This document shows positions 45,259-55,381 of a stretch of DNA of 64,000 nucleotides, one piece after another. The position numbers and the translations under genes are program-made. The notes below the pieces were generated by a model. That model did not search any database. It was given only the letters and a program-made list of their open reading frames with translations, and had not been told where the DNA came from. The stretch comes from Leptospira soteropolitanensis. Its GTDB lineage: Bacteria > Spirochaetota > Leptospiria > Leptospirales > Leptospiraceae. Numbering within the stretch: position 1 is the first letter of the stretch; the number at the start of each line of letters is the position of its first letter. The stretch is from assembly GCF_026151655.1 (NCBI RefSeq), contig NZ_JAMQPN010000002.1:248001-312000 (forward strand). Reading direction: 5' to 3'.

Positions 45259-46077
45259 CTAGAGATATGGTTTCACAAGAGATAAGTGAGAAATAAAACT
45301 TTCTTCTAATTCCTGTTTTTCTTTTCCATATTGAAAAAGATTACTTTCCGAATCCGTTTTTTTAGCCTTTTCACCAAGAAAAACTAAAGCTTCTGGAGAC
45401 CTTGTGGTGACAATGGGGATGGAAAGTCCTGACAGATCCCACGTTGTTTGTTTTCCAAGAAATTCTTTTGCTTTCTCAGCACCAAACAACAATTTAGCGG
45501 AAGAACCTAAAATTACAATGGCTTTAATTCCAAATTCTTCCACTGTTTCCTTTACATGAAATTTACAATTTTCTACTCTAGACTGCCAATCGATTTCCTT
45601 CGAATCGGTATTAGAAAAGTTACAGGCAGGATACTCTTGGTAATAAAACTCTTCAAAAGAGAAACCAAATACTTTTTGAACAAGCTCTCCCCAGCTAAGT
45701 TCAGTTAATTTGTCTTTAAAAATTTGGTTGGGTTTTGTTTTAGTAAAAGGTTTTTCTTTTGGACCTGTTGCACCTGAATAATGCAAAACGAGAACAGGTT
45801 TTCTTCCTTTATGAAGAAACTGGCGGACTCCGCTGAGTTTCCCTTGGCAAAGGGTACATGAAAAATTAACAAGGTCTCTATTGTTTCTTTGGTTTTCTTT
45901 TTGTTGTTTCTTTTGAATTTCTATAGATTCAGGAACTTTTGATTTCCAAGGAAAAACAAAGTCGTTTGGATCTTGTTCCTCTTGAAACCTATAAACAGAA
46001 ATAGAATTGTTTTGGATTAAAAATTTAGTTTCTTTAAGAATGTCAGTAAATCTTTCTAAAATTGATTTTTGATTCAT
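45259..46077 (-). CDS. Uracil-DNA-glycosylase family 4/5-like Fe-S protein, probably non-catalytic
   Basis: 272 residues. A distant relative of Fe-S uracil-DNA glycosylases: C74-x2-C77 followed by a G-x-R region and H-K-G, then C152 (YPACNF) and C171 (ENCKFHV), the four expected cluster cysteines. AIVILGSSAKLLFG matches the late family strand. The catalytic G-E-x-P-G motif reads HYSGATG, and the final H-P-S-P-like motif reads TTRSPEAL, so uracil excision is doubtful. N-terminal 60 residues are extra. It sits between priA and the ntrX-like gene with 1-base gaps. Confidence 0.6.
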   Translation of the reverse strand: MNQKSILERFTDILKETKFLIQNNSISVYRFQEEQDPNDFVFPWKSKVPESIEIQKKQQKENQRNNRDLVNFSCTLCQGKLSGVRQFLHKGRKPVLVLHYSGATGPKEKPFTKTKPNQIFKDKLTELSWGELVQKVFGFSFEEFYYQEYPACNFSNTDSKEIDWQSRVENCKFHVKETVEEFGIKAIVILGSSAKLLFGAEKAKEFLGKQTTWDLSGLSIPIVTTRSPEALVFLGEKAKKTDSESNLFQYGKEKQELEESFISHLSLVKPYL

Positions 46078-46078
46078 A

Positions 46079-47428
46079 CTAACCTTCGTTCAACTGTTCC
46101 ACAGATATATTTAAGGAACGTAATTTTCTATATAAATGAGTTCTTTCAATCCCTAAAGCCTTCGAAGCTCTTGTCACGTTTCCTTCGCAAATTTGTAAGG
46201 TTTTGATGATATATTGGCGTTCGAATTCTTCTTTGGCGTGCTTTAAATCACCCCGGGCAACCATTTCATTGGCCTTTTTAAATCCATGAAGAGCTTCCTT
46301 TACATCTTTAGCACGGATGGTTTCTCCAGGAACCAGAATACTCAATCGTTCTAAAATATTTTTTAATTCTCTCACATTTCCTGGCCAGAAATGGGATGTG
46401 AGAGCATCAAGTCCATCCCTATCAATGGTTTTGGGTGGAAGTTTATTCTCTAAAATGGATTTTTTTAAATAAAACTCTACTAACAAAGGAATGTCTTGGT
46501 TTCGGTCACGCAGTGGAGGTAATTCAAGTGGAATGACACTTAAGGCATAATATAAATCTTCTCGAAACCGTCCTTCTCGAATGGCATCCTCCACATTGGA
46601 ATTTGTTGCTGCAATGATCCGAACGTCTACGCGAACAGAGTTATTTCCTCCGATACGTTCCAACTTCTGTTCAAGGATTACTTTTAATACTTTGGATTGG
46701 ATCGAGAGAGGTAAATCGCAGACTTCATCTAAAAATAAAGTACCATTTTGCGCAGATTCCCATTTTCCAATTTTAATCTCACCTTTTTGGTTTTCACTGA
46801 TTTCTAGTCCAAATAACTCTTGTTCTAAGGTTTCTTCCAAAACAGAGGCGCAATTAAATTCTATATATGGGTCATTTTTCCTCTTAGAATTTTGATGAAT
46901 GGCCCTTGCAGCTAACTCTTTTCCTGTTCCATTTTCACCAGTAATAAAAACACGAGCATTTGTTTGAGCTGCTTGATAAATGGCAAATTTAACTCGTTTG
47001 ATAGATAACGATTCACCTAAAATCTCATCCACTTCCAATTGAAACTCTGGAATTTCATGATCTTTGGTTTTTTCCATAGCAGATTCAATAGTTTGAATGA
47101 CCTTTTCTATGGAGAGGGGTTTCTCGAGGAAATCGACTGCGCCTTTTTTGGTAGCACTGACTGCAAGTTCTATAGTCCCATGACCAGATATCATCACAAT
47201 CGGTAATCCCGGATAAAGTTTTTTGCACTCATCTAGGATTGTAAGTCCATCTTCTTTATCAACCCAAACATCGAGTAAAACAAGTGACGGCCTTTCTTTT
47301 GCTAATGCTTTTAATAAAGACTTACCATTAGCAAAATCTTCAACGATATAATCCTCATCTTCCAAAATAACACGAAGCGATTTCCGAATTTCTTTTTCAT
47401 CATCCAGTATATAAATATTTTTTTGCAT
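46079..47428 (-). CDS. NtrX/NtrC-like sigma-54-type response regulator without a GAFTGA motif
   Basis: About 449 residues. Receiver domain with the acidic pocket (DDE at about 10-12) and phosphorylatable aspartate near 54 (LVLLDVWVD). AAA+ domain with Walker A GENGTGKE (about 165-172) and Walker B TLFLDEV. HTH of the Fis type at the end (NVTRASKALGIERTHLYRKL). The GAFTGA loop, needed to remodel sigma-54 holoenzyme, should lie between ELFG and the Walker B motif. The sequence there is LEISENQKGEIKIGKW, so GAFTGA is absent. It partners the sensor kinase whose stop overlaps its ATG (TGATG). Confidence 0.9.
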   Translation of the reverse strand: MQKNIYILDDEKEIRKSLRVILEDEDYIVEDFANGKSLLKALAKERPSLVLLDVWVDKEDGLTILDECKKLYPGLPIVMISGHGTIELAVSATKKGAVDFLEKPLSIEKVIQTIESAMEKTKDHEIPEFQLEVDEILGESLSIKRVKFAIYQAAQTNARVFITGENGTGKELAARAIHQNSKRKNDPYIEFNCASVLEETLEQELFGLEISENQKGEIKIGKWESAQNGTLFLDEVCDLPLSIQSKVLKVILEQKLERIGGNNSVRVDVRIIAATNSNVEDAIREGRFREDLYYALSVIPLELPPLRDRNQDIPLLVEFYLKKSILENKLPPKTIDRDGLDALTSHFWPGNVRELKNILERLSILVPGETIRAKDVKEALHGFKKANEMVARGDLKHAKEEFERQYIIKTLQICEGNVTRASKALGIERTHLYRKLRSLNISVEQLNEG

Positions 47429-49254
47429 CAATGACTATCCAATGGGAGCTCAATTCGAAACTTACAACCACCCAACTTAGAATCTTCTACAACGATATGT
47501 CCATGATGATCTATAATAGTTTTTTGAACAATCGCAAGTCCGATTCCTGATCCATGATTTTCTTTTGTGGAAAAATACGGTTCAAAAACTTTTTCTTTCC
47601 ATTCCTGCTTCAGACCAGGCCCAGAATCATCAATTTCAATTACTATGGATTTTCTAAGCGCTTTCTTTTGTAATTTTGACATGATTCGAATTTTTTTACG
47701 TTTGAGACTAAGAATATCCATTTCCTCTTTGGGATTTTCGGCTGACTGGATCGCCTCAACTGCGTTTTTAATCAGATTATTGACCACACCAAGAAACAAA
47801 CGTTTATCAAGAAATACCTCTGGTATATTATCAGCTAACTTTAATTCAAACTCAATATCAGTAGTATCTCGGAAAAGAGCCACAGCTTCTTCTAAAATAG
47901 GATTTAATTTTTGATTGATAAGTACAGGAACAGGCATACGAGCAAATTCACTAAACTCTTTGACCAAATGTTCTAAAACTCTTACTTGACCAATGATAGT
48001 TTCTGTTGCATCAAAAATGACCGATTCTAAATTTTCGGATTTTGGATTCTGAAACTTTCTTTGGATCCTCTGCGCAGAAAGTTGAATGGGAGTCAGAGGA
48101 TTTTTGATTTCATGAGCCATCCGCTGCGCAACTTCCTTCCAAGCAGCGATCCTTTGGGTATGCATCAGTTCTTCCGATTTTGCGTTCAAATCACTCACCA
48201 TCTGATTAAAACTATCAATCAAAATTCCCATCTCGCCCTCTTCCGTTTTTTCCAAACGAATATCTGATTCACCCAAAGAGACTTTTTTTGTCGCATTCGC
48301 CAAATTAATAATAGGTTTCGATATCCGTCTTGCAAACAAAAACGAGAACAATATCGCAATTAGAAACATTGCTGCAGAAAAAGTAGCAATCGTAATGCGA
48401 ACACTAAAAGGGATTTTTTCTTTCCAAAGGCTTACTTTTTCATAGGTGGAGGTTGCATTTACAATGTTTTGAACATCTGCCTCCATCCCCTGGTGGATAC
48501 GTTGCCCAACGTAAACCTCTACTCCATCTTTTAAATTAAATTTAGAAAGTATATAAGACCTATCTTGTAGATAGAGACGACTCACAAAAATATCTTTATA
48601 TTTTGAATTTAAAAACTCCAGTTTCTCGATACTACGAAACAGTCCCCTTGACTCAAAACGTAGTTTCTTTGAATCCACATATCCAAAGTAGTATTCATTC
48701 TTTTCGAGGAGTCCGTTTTCTAATGCCTTTTGAAAAACAGTATACCCATCGTTTTTTTCTCCATCACCTAACCGTGAATGCAAAATATTTATTTTTTCTA
48801 AGAACTCCGATTCGATTTCCTTTTCTTCATATTGCACAATTAAATTAGCTGAACGAAGGGCATTGGATATATCGACTCGGTAAAAACCTTCGATGAGTCG
48901 TCCCGTAAGATTTGAAGACAAAATAAAAATGGGTAATGATGGCACCAAAGCAACAAAGAGAAAGGCTAAAGTTAGGCGATATCGAATGGAACTTCGAATT
49001 TTCCCAGTTTCCCTATTCCGACGATTCCTATATACATAACTAAGTATTAAGGATAGTATAAAAAAAGGGATTAGTATAAATAAGTAGGTATCTAATTTTG
49101 AGAAAAAAGAAATATCCTCTTCTTGTCTAAAGAAAACTAACTCAGAAAATCCGACAGAGATTCCAATGGTCAGAAAAAAAATAAAAATATCTCGTAAGTA
49201 ATACCTGTTTTCATCAGACAACCGAGGGAGAAACTTAAAAAATCTAATTGGCAT
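47428..49254 (-). CDS. NtrY-like membrane sensor histidine kinase
   Basis: About 608 residues from the ATG at 49254; a TTG at 49275 is alternative. Hydrophobic segments near the N-terminus (three or so) surround a short loop, then a periplasmic sensor region, a fourth helix, HAMP (about 315-370), the H box HEIKNPLTPIQLSAQRI and an ATPase domain with NNLIKNAVEAI, DDSGPGL and GSGIGLAIVQKTI. The layout is that of NtrY. It overlaps HPr upstream and the response regulator downstream. Confidence 0.92.
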   Translation of the reverse strand: MPIRFFKFLPRLSDENRYYLRDIFIFFLTIGISVGFSELVFFRQEEDISFFSKLDTYLFILIPFFILSLILSYVYRNRRNRETGKIRSSIRYRLTLAFLFVALVPSLPIFILSSNLTGRLIEGFYRVDISNALRSANLIVQYEEKEIESEFLEKINILHSRLGDGEKNDGYTVFQKALENGLLEKNEYYFGYVDSKKLRFESRGLFRSIEKLEFLNSKYKDIFVSRLYLQDRSYILSKFNLKDGVEVYVGQRIHQGMEADVQNIVNATSTYEKVSLWKEKIPFSVRITIATFSAAMFLIAILFSFLFARRISKPIINLANATKKVSLGESDIRLEKTEEGEMGILIDSFNQMVSDLNAKSEELMHTQRIAAWKEVAQRMAHEIKNPLTPIQLSAQRIQRKFQNPKSENLESVIFDATETIIGQVRVLEHLVKEFSEFARMPVPVLINQKLNPILEEAVALFRDTTDIEFELKLADNIPEVFLDKRLFLGVVNNLIKNAVEAIQSAENPKEEMDILSLKRKKIRIMSKLQKKALRKSIVIEIDDSGPGLKQEWKEKVFEPYFSTKENHGSGIGLAIVQKTIIDHHGHIVVEDSKLGGCKFRIELPLDSH

Positions 49255-49519
49255 TGGTGTCAAAGTTTCTATCAACCAAAGCTTCTAAAGCAAGAAGAGC
49301 CTCCTCTTCTCCTTTCCCATCAGCTTTTACAGAAAAAATAGAGCCAGGCCCCAACGCCAACATCATAAGTCCCATAATCGACTTTCCATTGACTTCTATA
49401 TCATCTTTGACTACAAAAATTTCGCAAGGAAAACTTGCTGCCATCTTTACAAACAAGGAAGCGGGCCTTGCATGAAGCCCACTACTATCTTCTCTAATCT
49501 TTAATTGGATTTGTTTCAA
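49244..49519 (-). CDS. ptsH: HPr-like phosphocarrier protein
   Basis: 91 residues. Phosphocarrier of the phosphotransferase system: the active histidine in GLHARPASLF and the regulatory serine in GKSIMGLMMLA (target of HprK) are present. In Gram-negatives with an hprK-rpoN-linked HPr it usually works in regulation rather than sugar import; no enzyme I or EII gene is in the window. Its start overlaps the hprK end by 26 bases, and its end overlaps the kinase gene. Confidence 0.93.
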   Translation of the reverse strand: MKQIQLKIREDSSGLHARPASLFVKMAASFPCEIFVVKDDIEVNGKSIMGLMMLALGPGSIFSVKADGKGEEEALLALEALVDRNFDTNAN

Positions 49520-50462
49520 TGGTGCTCTGCTGGATATAGGTATTTAGTTTATTCGAAAATTCTTTTGCACTATTTTTTCCCATTTTGCGCAATCGTTGGT
49601 TCATAGCTGCAGTTTCCACAATGATAGGAATGTTCCTTCCTGGTTTTACGGGGATTTCAATATAAGGAACCGAAACACCAAGAATTTCTTCCATACTTTG
49701 TTCGATTCCCGTTCTTTCATATTCGCCCGCAGTTTGTTCTTCCCATTCTTTTAAATTGATAATGAGTTCAATGAGTTTATGATCTCTTACAGAACCAACA
49801 CCAAACAAATCTTTTATGTTCAATATTCCAAGACCTCTAATTTCCATATGATGCCGCAGTAAATCAGAGCAGGACCCAATCAGATAACTTTCGCTTAACC
49901 GGCGAATCTCAACCATATCATCGGCAACAAGTCTATGACCGCGTTCGATGAGTTCCAGAGCGGTTTCACTTTTCCCTACACCGGACCTGCCAGTGAGTAA
50001 AGTTCCAATTCCAAACACCTCAATCAGAACTCCATGACGCATCGTACGTGGCGCCAATGCACGGTCCAAAATTTGTGAGATCAGTGTAATGAATCTATGT
50101 GTGGCGATTTCCGTTTTAAAAAGGGGAATTCCTTTTGCTTTTGCTCTTTCAACGAAAGGAATCTGCGGTTCATTTCCGTGTGTGTAAATGATACAATTTA
50201 AATGAAACTCAAAAAACTTATCAGTGATTTCTTGTAGTTTGTCTTCCGAAAGCGAATTTAAATATGCCCATTCACCTTTGCCTAAAATCTGAATTCGATC
50301 ATTAGCAAAAAAATCAAAAAATCCAGTAAGTGATAAACCGGGCCGATTGATTTCTGCATTGTTAATACGGTTCGTAAGGCCGGCTTCGCCAGTAATCAAA
50401 ACCAGCTGGAGATCTTCATGATCTTTTAAAATTGTGTCAACAGTGATCCCAGGAACTGGCAT
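49494..50462 (-). CDS. hprK: HPr(Ser) kinase/phosphorylase
   Basis: Phosphorylates and dephosphorylates HPr on its regulatory serine. 322 residues: N-terminal domain ending near 130, then Walker A TGRSGVGKSE, ADDMVEIRR, and the K3-type loop MEIRGLGILNIKDLFG. The motif VETAAMNQRLRKMG closes the domain. Lies between rpoN and the HPr gene. Confidence 0.95.
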   Translation of the reverse strand: MPVPGITVDTILKDHEDLQLVLITGEAGLTNRINNAEINRPGLSLTGFFDFFANDRIQILGKGEWAYLNSLSEDKLQEITDKFFEFHLNCIIYTHGNEPQIPFVERAKAKGIPLFKTEIATHRFITLISQILDRALAPRTMRHGVLIEVFGIGTLLTGRSGVGKSETALELIERGHRLVADDMVEIRRLSESYLIGSCSDLLRHHMEIRGLGILNIKDLFGVGSVRDHKLIELIINLKEWEEQTAGEYERTGIEQSMEEILGVSVPYIEIPVKPGRNIPIIVETAAMNQRLRKMGKNSAKEFSNKLNTYIQQSTIETNPIKD

Positions 50463-50465
50463 AGG

Positions 50466-51887
50466 TTACCCCTTTAGAGAACTAATCCGCTTTCTTTCAT
50501 TCGAAGGCAGGATTCTTAAGACCTTTCTATACTTTGCGACCGTACGACGGGCAATTTCAATTCCTTTTTTTTCCATAAGTTCAACGATGTCTTGGTCGGA
50601 CAAAGGATTGTTTTCATCTTCATCTTTGACCAAATTACGAATGATTTCATGGATTTTTTTGGAACTTTCCTTCCCGCCTTCGGCCGACTTAACTCCAGAT
50701 GAGAAAAACCATTTGAGTTCAAATATTCCCCAATTGGTTTGAATATACTTATTCGTTGTTATGCGAGAAATAGTAGACTCATGTAAATTTAACTTTTCAG
50801 CAACTTCTTTTAAAGTGAGTGGTTTAATAAATCCGATTCCGCCTCGGAAAAAATCCACTTGGAAATCAATAATACAGCTTACTACTCTTTGTAAGGTCTG
50901 TCTTCTCTGTTGGATAGAACGAATGAGCCACTGTGCAGAGCTAAACTTTGTTTGGAAATATTCCTTTTCTTTGGGAGGCAGTTTATGGTTTAAAAGCTCT
51001 CTATATTCTTCTTGGATCGATAGTTTAGGCAACCACTCATCGTTGATAAATATATTAAACTCATTTCCCACTTCTTTCACAACAACATCTGCCACTACGT
51101 AATCGATTTTTCTTCCTTGGTAGGTTGTTGCAGGATAAGGCTCCAATTTTTTAATGAGCCTTGCTAAAGAGAGTATCTCTTCCTCTGTAATCTTAAGATT
51201 TTTCGCAATTTTTTTATAATCGACCTTTTCTAGATCCGACAGAAATTCCCCAATCAATTGGTGTAGAAGTATACTATCGGGAAAAAGAATTTTACCTTGG
51301 ATCAGTAAGGTTTCTTGCATATCGCGAGCACCAATCCCAATGGGATCAAGTTCGTTAATTACCTGCAATACTCGCCTAACTTTTGTCTCTGGGTAACCCA
51401 TTTCCTTAGAAACCAAACCTAGGTCATCCGTAATAAATCCTTTATCATCGATCATACTGATAAGGACTTCTCCAATTTCGAACTCCAACTTGGTCAGTTT
51501 GATCATTCTTAATTGGCTCAGCAGATGTTCTTCTAGAGTTTCTCCACGGGTAGAAGATTCTATATACTTTTGGTTTCTATCACTTGCTTCTGTATCGTAA
51601 GAGCGGGGACCCTCTAAGGAATAGGTATCTTGCCAATTGACATCTGTGCTTTTTTCATGATTTAATTTTTCTAAACGTTTCACTTCATCGATAGAAAAAA
51701 GTTCTGGCATCTTTGTTTTTTCATCTACACCCACTTCATCTAAAAGAGGGTTTTCCAATAATTCATTTTGTATTTTATCGGAAAGTTCTAAAGTGGATAA
51801 TGACAAAAGTTCAATGGACTGACGTAAGTCCTGGGTCATCACTAATTTCTGCGTTTGGCGTTGTGAAAGTGAGGCCCCGAGTTTCAT
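50466..51887 (-). CDS. rpoN: RNA polymerase sigma-54 factor
   Basis: 473 residues. Region I is glutamine/leucine-rich (LSQRQTQKLVMTQDLRQSIELL and ELSDKIQNELLENPLLD). The core-binding region follows, then the HTH (LKEVAEKLNLHESTISR) and the RpoN box (ARRTVAKYRKVLRI). Requires an ATP-dependent activator; the adjacent NtrX-like protein lacks GAFTGA and may not be one. Its ATG follows the lptB stop directly (TAAATG). Confidence 0.96.
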   Translation of the reverse strand: MKLGASLSQRQTQKLVMTQDLRQSIELLSLSTLELSDKIQNELLENPLLDEVGVDEKTKMPELFSIDEVKRLEKLNHEKSTDVNWQDTYSLEGPRSYDTEASDRNQKYIESSTRGETLEEHLLSQLRMIKLTKLEFEIGEVLISMIDDKGFITDDLGLVSKEMGYPETKVRRVLQVINELDPIGIGARDMQETLLIQGKILFPDSILLHQLIGEFLSDLEKVDYKKIAKNLKITEEEILSLARLIKKLEPYPATTYQGRKIDYVVADVVVKEVGNEFNIFINDEWLPKLSIQEEYRELLNHKLPPKEKEYFQTKFSSAQWLIRSIQQRRQTLQRVVSCIIDFQVDFFRGGIGFIKPLTLKEVAEKLNLHESTISRITTNKYIQTNWGIFELKWFFSSGVKSAEGGKESSKKIHEIIRNLVKDEDENNPLSDQDIVELMEKKGIEIARRTVAKYRKVLRILPSNERKRISSLKG

Positions 51888-52661
51888 TTAGAGTTTAAAA
51901 TCCTCACCCAAATAAATTCGTCTTGTTTCTGGATCGTTAATCAAATCATCAGCAGTACCGGAAATAAGAATCCTTCCACTATACATAATGTAGGCTCTAT
52001 CAGTAATTTTTAAAGTTTCTCGCACGTTATGGTCAGTGATTAATATCCCAAGACCACGCTCTTTTAATGATTGAATAACATTTTGTATATCTTTTACAGC
52101 GATAGGATCCACACCTGCGAAAGGTTCATCTAAGAGAATAAAGTCGGGATTGGTAACCAGTGCCCGTGCAATTTCACATCGCCTTCTTTCTCCACCGGAC
52201 AGAGTGTACCCTTTTTGATTGGCCACTCGCATGATCTGTAACTCCATTAGTAGTTCGTCCCTACGGCGAATGATTTCATCCCCAGGGAGATTCATCGTTT
52301 CTAAAATGGCCTCTAGATTTTCTGCAACAGTCAGTTTACGAAAAATACTGGCTTCCTGTGCCAAATAACCCACACCCATTCGCGCTCGGATATGCATGGG
52401 GGCTTTCGTCAGATCTTCATTATCAATAAAGACGTGACCTTCATCAGGAGTCACAAAACCAACACTCATATAAAAACTGGTTGTTTTTCCGGCTCCATTA
52501 GGACCAAGCAGTCCTACAATTTCACCTTTTCTAATATAAAAACTAACACCATCTACTACTTTGCGTTTGTTATAAATTTTTACTAAATTTTCCATCCGAA
52601 ATGTTTTTACATTCGGATCTATTACCTTCTCTACAGATTGCGTCTTACTTTTTTTCGCCAT
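51888..52661 (-). CDS. lptB: LPS export ABC transporter ATP-binding protein LptB
   Basis: Cytoplasmic ATPase that powers LPS extraction with LptFG. 257 residues: Walker [27 protein letters not shown] signature, Walker [14 protein letters not shown], and HNVRETL. The N-terminus is about 20 residues longer than usual. It overlaps the lptA-like end by 17 bases. Confidence 0.95.
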   Translation of the reverse strand: MAKKSKTQSVEKVIDPNVKTFRMENLVKIYNKRKVVDGVSFYIRKGEIVGLLGPNGAGKTTSFYMSVGFVTPDEGHVFIDNEDLTKAPMHIRARMGVGYLAQEASIFRKLTVAENLEAILETMNLPGDEIIRRRDELLMELQIMRVANQKGYTLSGGERRRCEIARALVTNPDFILLDEPFAGVDPIAVKDIQNVIQSLKERGLGILITDHNVRETLKITDRAYIMYSGRILISGTADDLINDPETRRIYLGEDFKL

Positions 52662-53982
52662 TCGGTATTACCTTGAGTCCATCTGTCAGGTAGGCTCTAT
52701 CTGATTTAGGAAAAAGAATGATTTTCCCCGCCGAAACTTTTGTGCTGTCTTTTACCAGTGTCGGATTACCTTCCAAAACTAATTCATCTCTTTTTTCATA
52801 ATAAGTTGCATACTCACCAGTTGCCGTTGCAGTTTGGGTTTCCACTTGAACGTTACCACGAGCGACGGTCTCAAAACGTTCATCAAATCTCTCCAGAAAG
52901 ACAGCCGTTAGCTGCCCACGTTCACTCATTTCTTTTTTATCTAAAAAAACAATACGAGGATTATCTGTTAAATAGGAATAACCTTTATCTTTATCATAAG
53001 ATAAAAGTCCCCCCTCCATACGATAACCGTTTTCCTTATCTAAAAAACTCACATTTCCAGTCGCTTTAATATCTTTATTATTACGTCGACTTTCTAAAGT
53101 GTTAGCTCTAAATTCCGAATTTTTTCGATACATAAAAGCATCCCCGTTCATAGAAGTTACGGTTTCTTTCCCTTTATTCTGATGGGTCAAAGTTTTTCCA
53201 GTGAAGAGAGTGACTACTCGTTCTTTTGTACTCGTATCCTTTTCTTTATCTTTTTTATTTTCATATGACACTTGGTAAATGGAGGCATCTCCATCTAGTT
53301 GGATGCTACCTTCTTTAACAAAGTAGGTCAATGTTTGACCAATTAAAAAACGATTGTCGGAAAATAGAAATGGTTCTCCCGATAAATCCATACGATCGTC
53401 TTTTTCTAAAAATACCGCATCCTCACCAAATACTTGAAATTCGTCAGATGTTACCACAACCTTCCCTGCTAAATTCGTTTTGGCTTCTTCCAAATACCGA
53501 ACAATGGATTGGCATTGAATTTTAACTATCTTGCCATCTTTTTTTTGCAGAAGAACCGGGTTATTCTCTAAGCTAACCGTTCCAGCCATTTTATTATAAA
53601 TGCCTTTTGAAGCAGTTAAAGTAACCCCATTCTGAAAATCTTCCACTACCACTTGACCTTTTAAATTTCCGACAAGGGCATCTTCCCCTATAATTTCAAT
53701 TTCTCTGGAACTGAGCTTTATACTTTTATGCATGATGTAAGCACCGCCACCGAGAATAAAAACCTTCATAGGAATTCCATTGATGGTCCTCTCTTCTTGG
53801 GTAAGACTACTCCCACCCCACATCACAGGTATCTTATCTTTGGTTTCTTTTTTTTTATCTGGGGTAAGGATAGAATCTTCTTTTTTCATAAGATCTTCCG
53901 AGCCAAATAACAAGGGTATAGGTGAAGGATTTACTTGGAGTAAAGAACCGGAAAGAAAAAATAGAAATATAATTTTCTTCAT
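52645..53982 (-). CDS. lptA: Periplasmic LPS-transport OstA-domain protein (LptA/LptD N-domain-like)
   Basis: 445 residues with a signal peptide ([17 protein letters not shown]) and a long series of OstA-like beta strands: repeats such as [41 protein letters not shown] and [18 protein letters not shown] fit a beta-jellyroll LPS bridge. It is more than twice the length of a standard LptA (about 180), suggesting two or more jellyroll modules. It overlaps lptC by 4 bases. Confidence 0.85.
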   Translation of the reverse strand: MKKIIFLFFLSGSLLQVNPSPIPLLFGSEDLMKKEDSILTPDKKKETKDKIPVMWGGSSLTQEERTINGIPMKVFILGGGAYIMHKSIKLSSREIEIIGEDALVGNLKGQVVVEDFQNGVTLTASKGIYNKMAGTVSLENNPVLLQKKDGKIVKIQCQSIVRYLEEAKTNLAGKVVVTSDEFQVFGEDAVFLEKDDRMDLSGEPFLFSDNRFLIGQTLTYFVKEGSIQLDGDASIYQVSYENKKDKEKDTSTKERVVTLFTGKTLTHQNKGKETVTSMNGDAFMYRKNSEFRANTLESRRNNKDIKATGNVSFLDKENGYRMEGGLLSYDKDKGYSYLTDNPRIVFLDKKEMSERGQLTAVFLERFDERFETVARGNVQVETQTATATGEYATYYEKRDELVLEGNPTLVKDSTKVSAGKIILFPKSDRAYLTDGLKVIPNGEKK

Positions 53983-54524
53983 GGTTTATCCTTCAGTGGA
54001 TTACTCCCACCAACTGTGACCGCTTTCGGTTGAATGATGGTAAATTTATTCAAACTTTTATCAGCCCTTAAACCTTTTCCTCGAATGGTAGTTCCATCAG
54101 AATATACTAATACATCATCTTCAGATGATAAGGTTTTTTCATCCAAATTATACGTTAACGATTCTGATTCTATATATTTGCCATCATTGGTTTTTAATTT
54201 TACCTTCCCGTTTAAAACCACTGTTTTTGTAGAATGATTGATTTCCCCTCGATCTCCTGTCATCGCAGAAGTCACATTCCCTTTTTCAAATTGTTTAAAC
54301 TCAAATCCATAAACGATCGTTTTATTTTCTTTGGGAAATATATATGATTCTGTACCTTTCAATTTCCACTCAAGCTCCCCTGATTCTTTATAGGAAGCCC
54401 GAGAAAAATTTCTCATGGAGATCATAGAACCCGATTCTTTTTCAACTTCTATGCGAAGGTATTCCTTATCTTTGCAATGAACCACTGCCAAAAGAAATAA
54501 CGGAACAAGAACCCTTCGCAACAT
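53979..54524 (-). CDS. lptC: LptC-like LPS export lipoprotein
   Basis: 181 residues. Signal with cysteine at residue 17 (VPLFLLAVVHC), so it is probably a lipoprotein rather than a membrane-anchored LptC. The body matches the LptC/OstA fold (FSRASYKESGELEWKLKGTESYIF, GDRGEINHSTKTVVLNGKVKLKT). Placed before lptA and lptB as expected. Confidence 0.82.
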   Translation of the reverse strand: MLRRVLVPLFLLAVVHCKDKEYLRIEVEKESGSMISMRNFSRASYKESGELEWKLKGTESYIFPKENKTIVYGFEFKQFEKGNVTSAMTGDRGEINHSTKTVVLNGKVKLKTNDGKYIESESLTYNLDEKTLSSEDDVLVYSDGTTIRGKGLRADKSLNKFTIIQPKAVTVGGSNPLKDKP

Positions 54525-54534
54525 AAAGGAATCT

Positions 54535-55380
54535 TTAGTCCTCTAAAAATTTGGTTTTAACCAAACGATCAAGTTCAAGAAGCTGTGTTAAAAGATTTTT
54601 TGCCTTTGCTAGTGGAAACTGCGTGGTGGCATCGGAAAGTGCCTTTTCTGGATCAGGATGGACTTCCATAAAAAGTCCTTCCACACCAACTGAAACGGCC
54701 CCTCGCATCATATGAGGAATGAATTCCCTTAAACCCCCGGTGATATTTCCTGCCGCTCCTGGAAGTTGGGCCGAATGAGTTCCATCAAATACGATAGGAA
54801 TCCCATGTTTATGCATCATAGGTATCCCACGTAAGTCAAACACCAAGTTTCCGTAACCGAAACTGGCTCCCCTTTCTGTCACCATATACTTTTCAGAACC
54901 AGACTCTTGGATTTTTGTTTTGATATGACGGGTGTCATCCGGTGCCATAAATTGGCCCTTTTTAACATTCACCCATTTTCCGGTTTCTGCTGCTTTTGCG
55001 ATTAAATCCGTTTGGCGGCTAAGAAAAGCGGGGATTTGGAAAATATCAACCGTATCTTTTAAAGGATCCACTTGGATGGTTTCATGAATGTCGGTAAGAA
55101 CAGGAACATTGTATTTATTTTTGATAAAATCGAGAAGTTTCCTTCCTTCTTCCAACCCAGGCCCCCTGTAAGAATTTATAGAAGACCTATTGGCTTTATC
55201 AAACGAAGACTTAAAGATATACACAATCCCCAAGTCATCACAAATGGCTTTCATCTCTCCACAAACTCTGTCGAGTAGGTCTTTGTTTTCCATGACACAA
55301 GGTCCGGAAATCAAAAAGAAGGGATTGCGACCTCCGATTTTTTTTCCGAAAAAATCTCTTTCTTCAATTAAATCGTACAT
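54535..55380 (-). CDS. kdsA: 3-deoxy-D-manno-octulosonate-8-phosphate synthase
   Basis: Makes Kdo-8-phosphate for LPS core. 281 residues with FKSSFDKANRSSINSYRGPGLEEG and DGTHSAQLPG. The early motif reads ISGPCVMEN; a cysteine here (rather than the asparagine of the E. coli type) marks the metal-dependent class. An ideal GGAGG site precedes the ATG. Two bases or so separate it from pyrG. Confidence 0.96.
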   Translation of the reverse strand: MYDLIEERDFFGKKIGGRNPFFLISGPCVMENKDLLDRVCGEMKAICDDLGIVYIFKSSFDKANRSSINSYRGPGLEEGRKLLDFIKNKYNVPVLTDIHETIQVDPLKDTVDIFQIPAFLSRQTDLIAKAAETGKWVNVKKGQFMAPDDTRHIKTKIQESGSEKYMVTERGASFGYGNLVFDLRGIPMMHKHGIPIVFDGTHSAQLPGAAGNITGGLREFIPHMMRGAVSVGVEGLFMEVHPDPEKALSDATTQFPLAKAKNLLTQLLELDRLVKTKFLED

Positions 55381-55381
55381 C

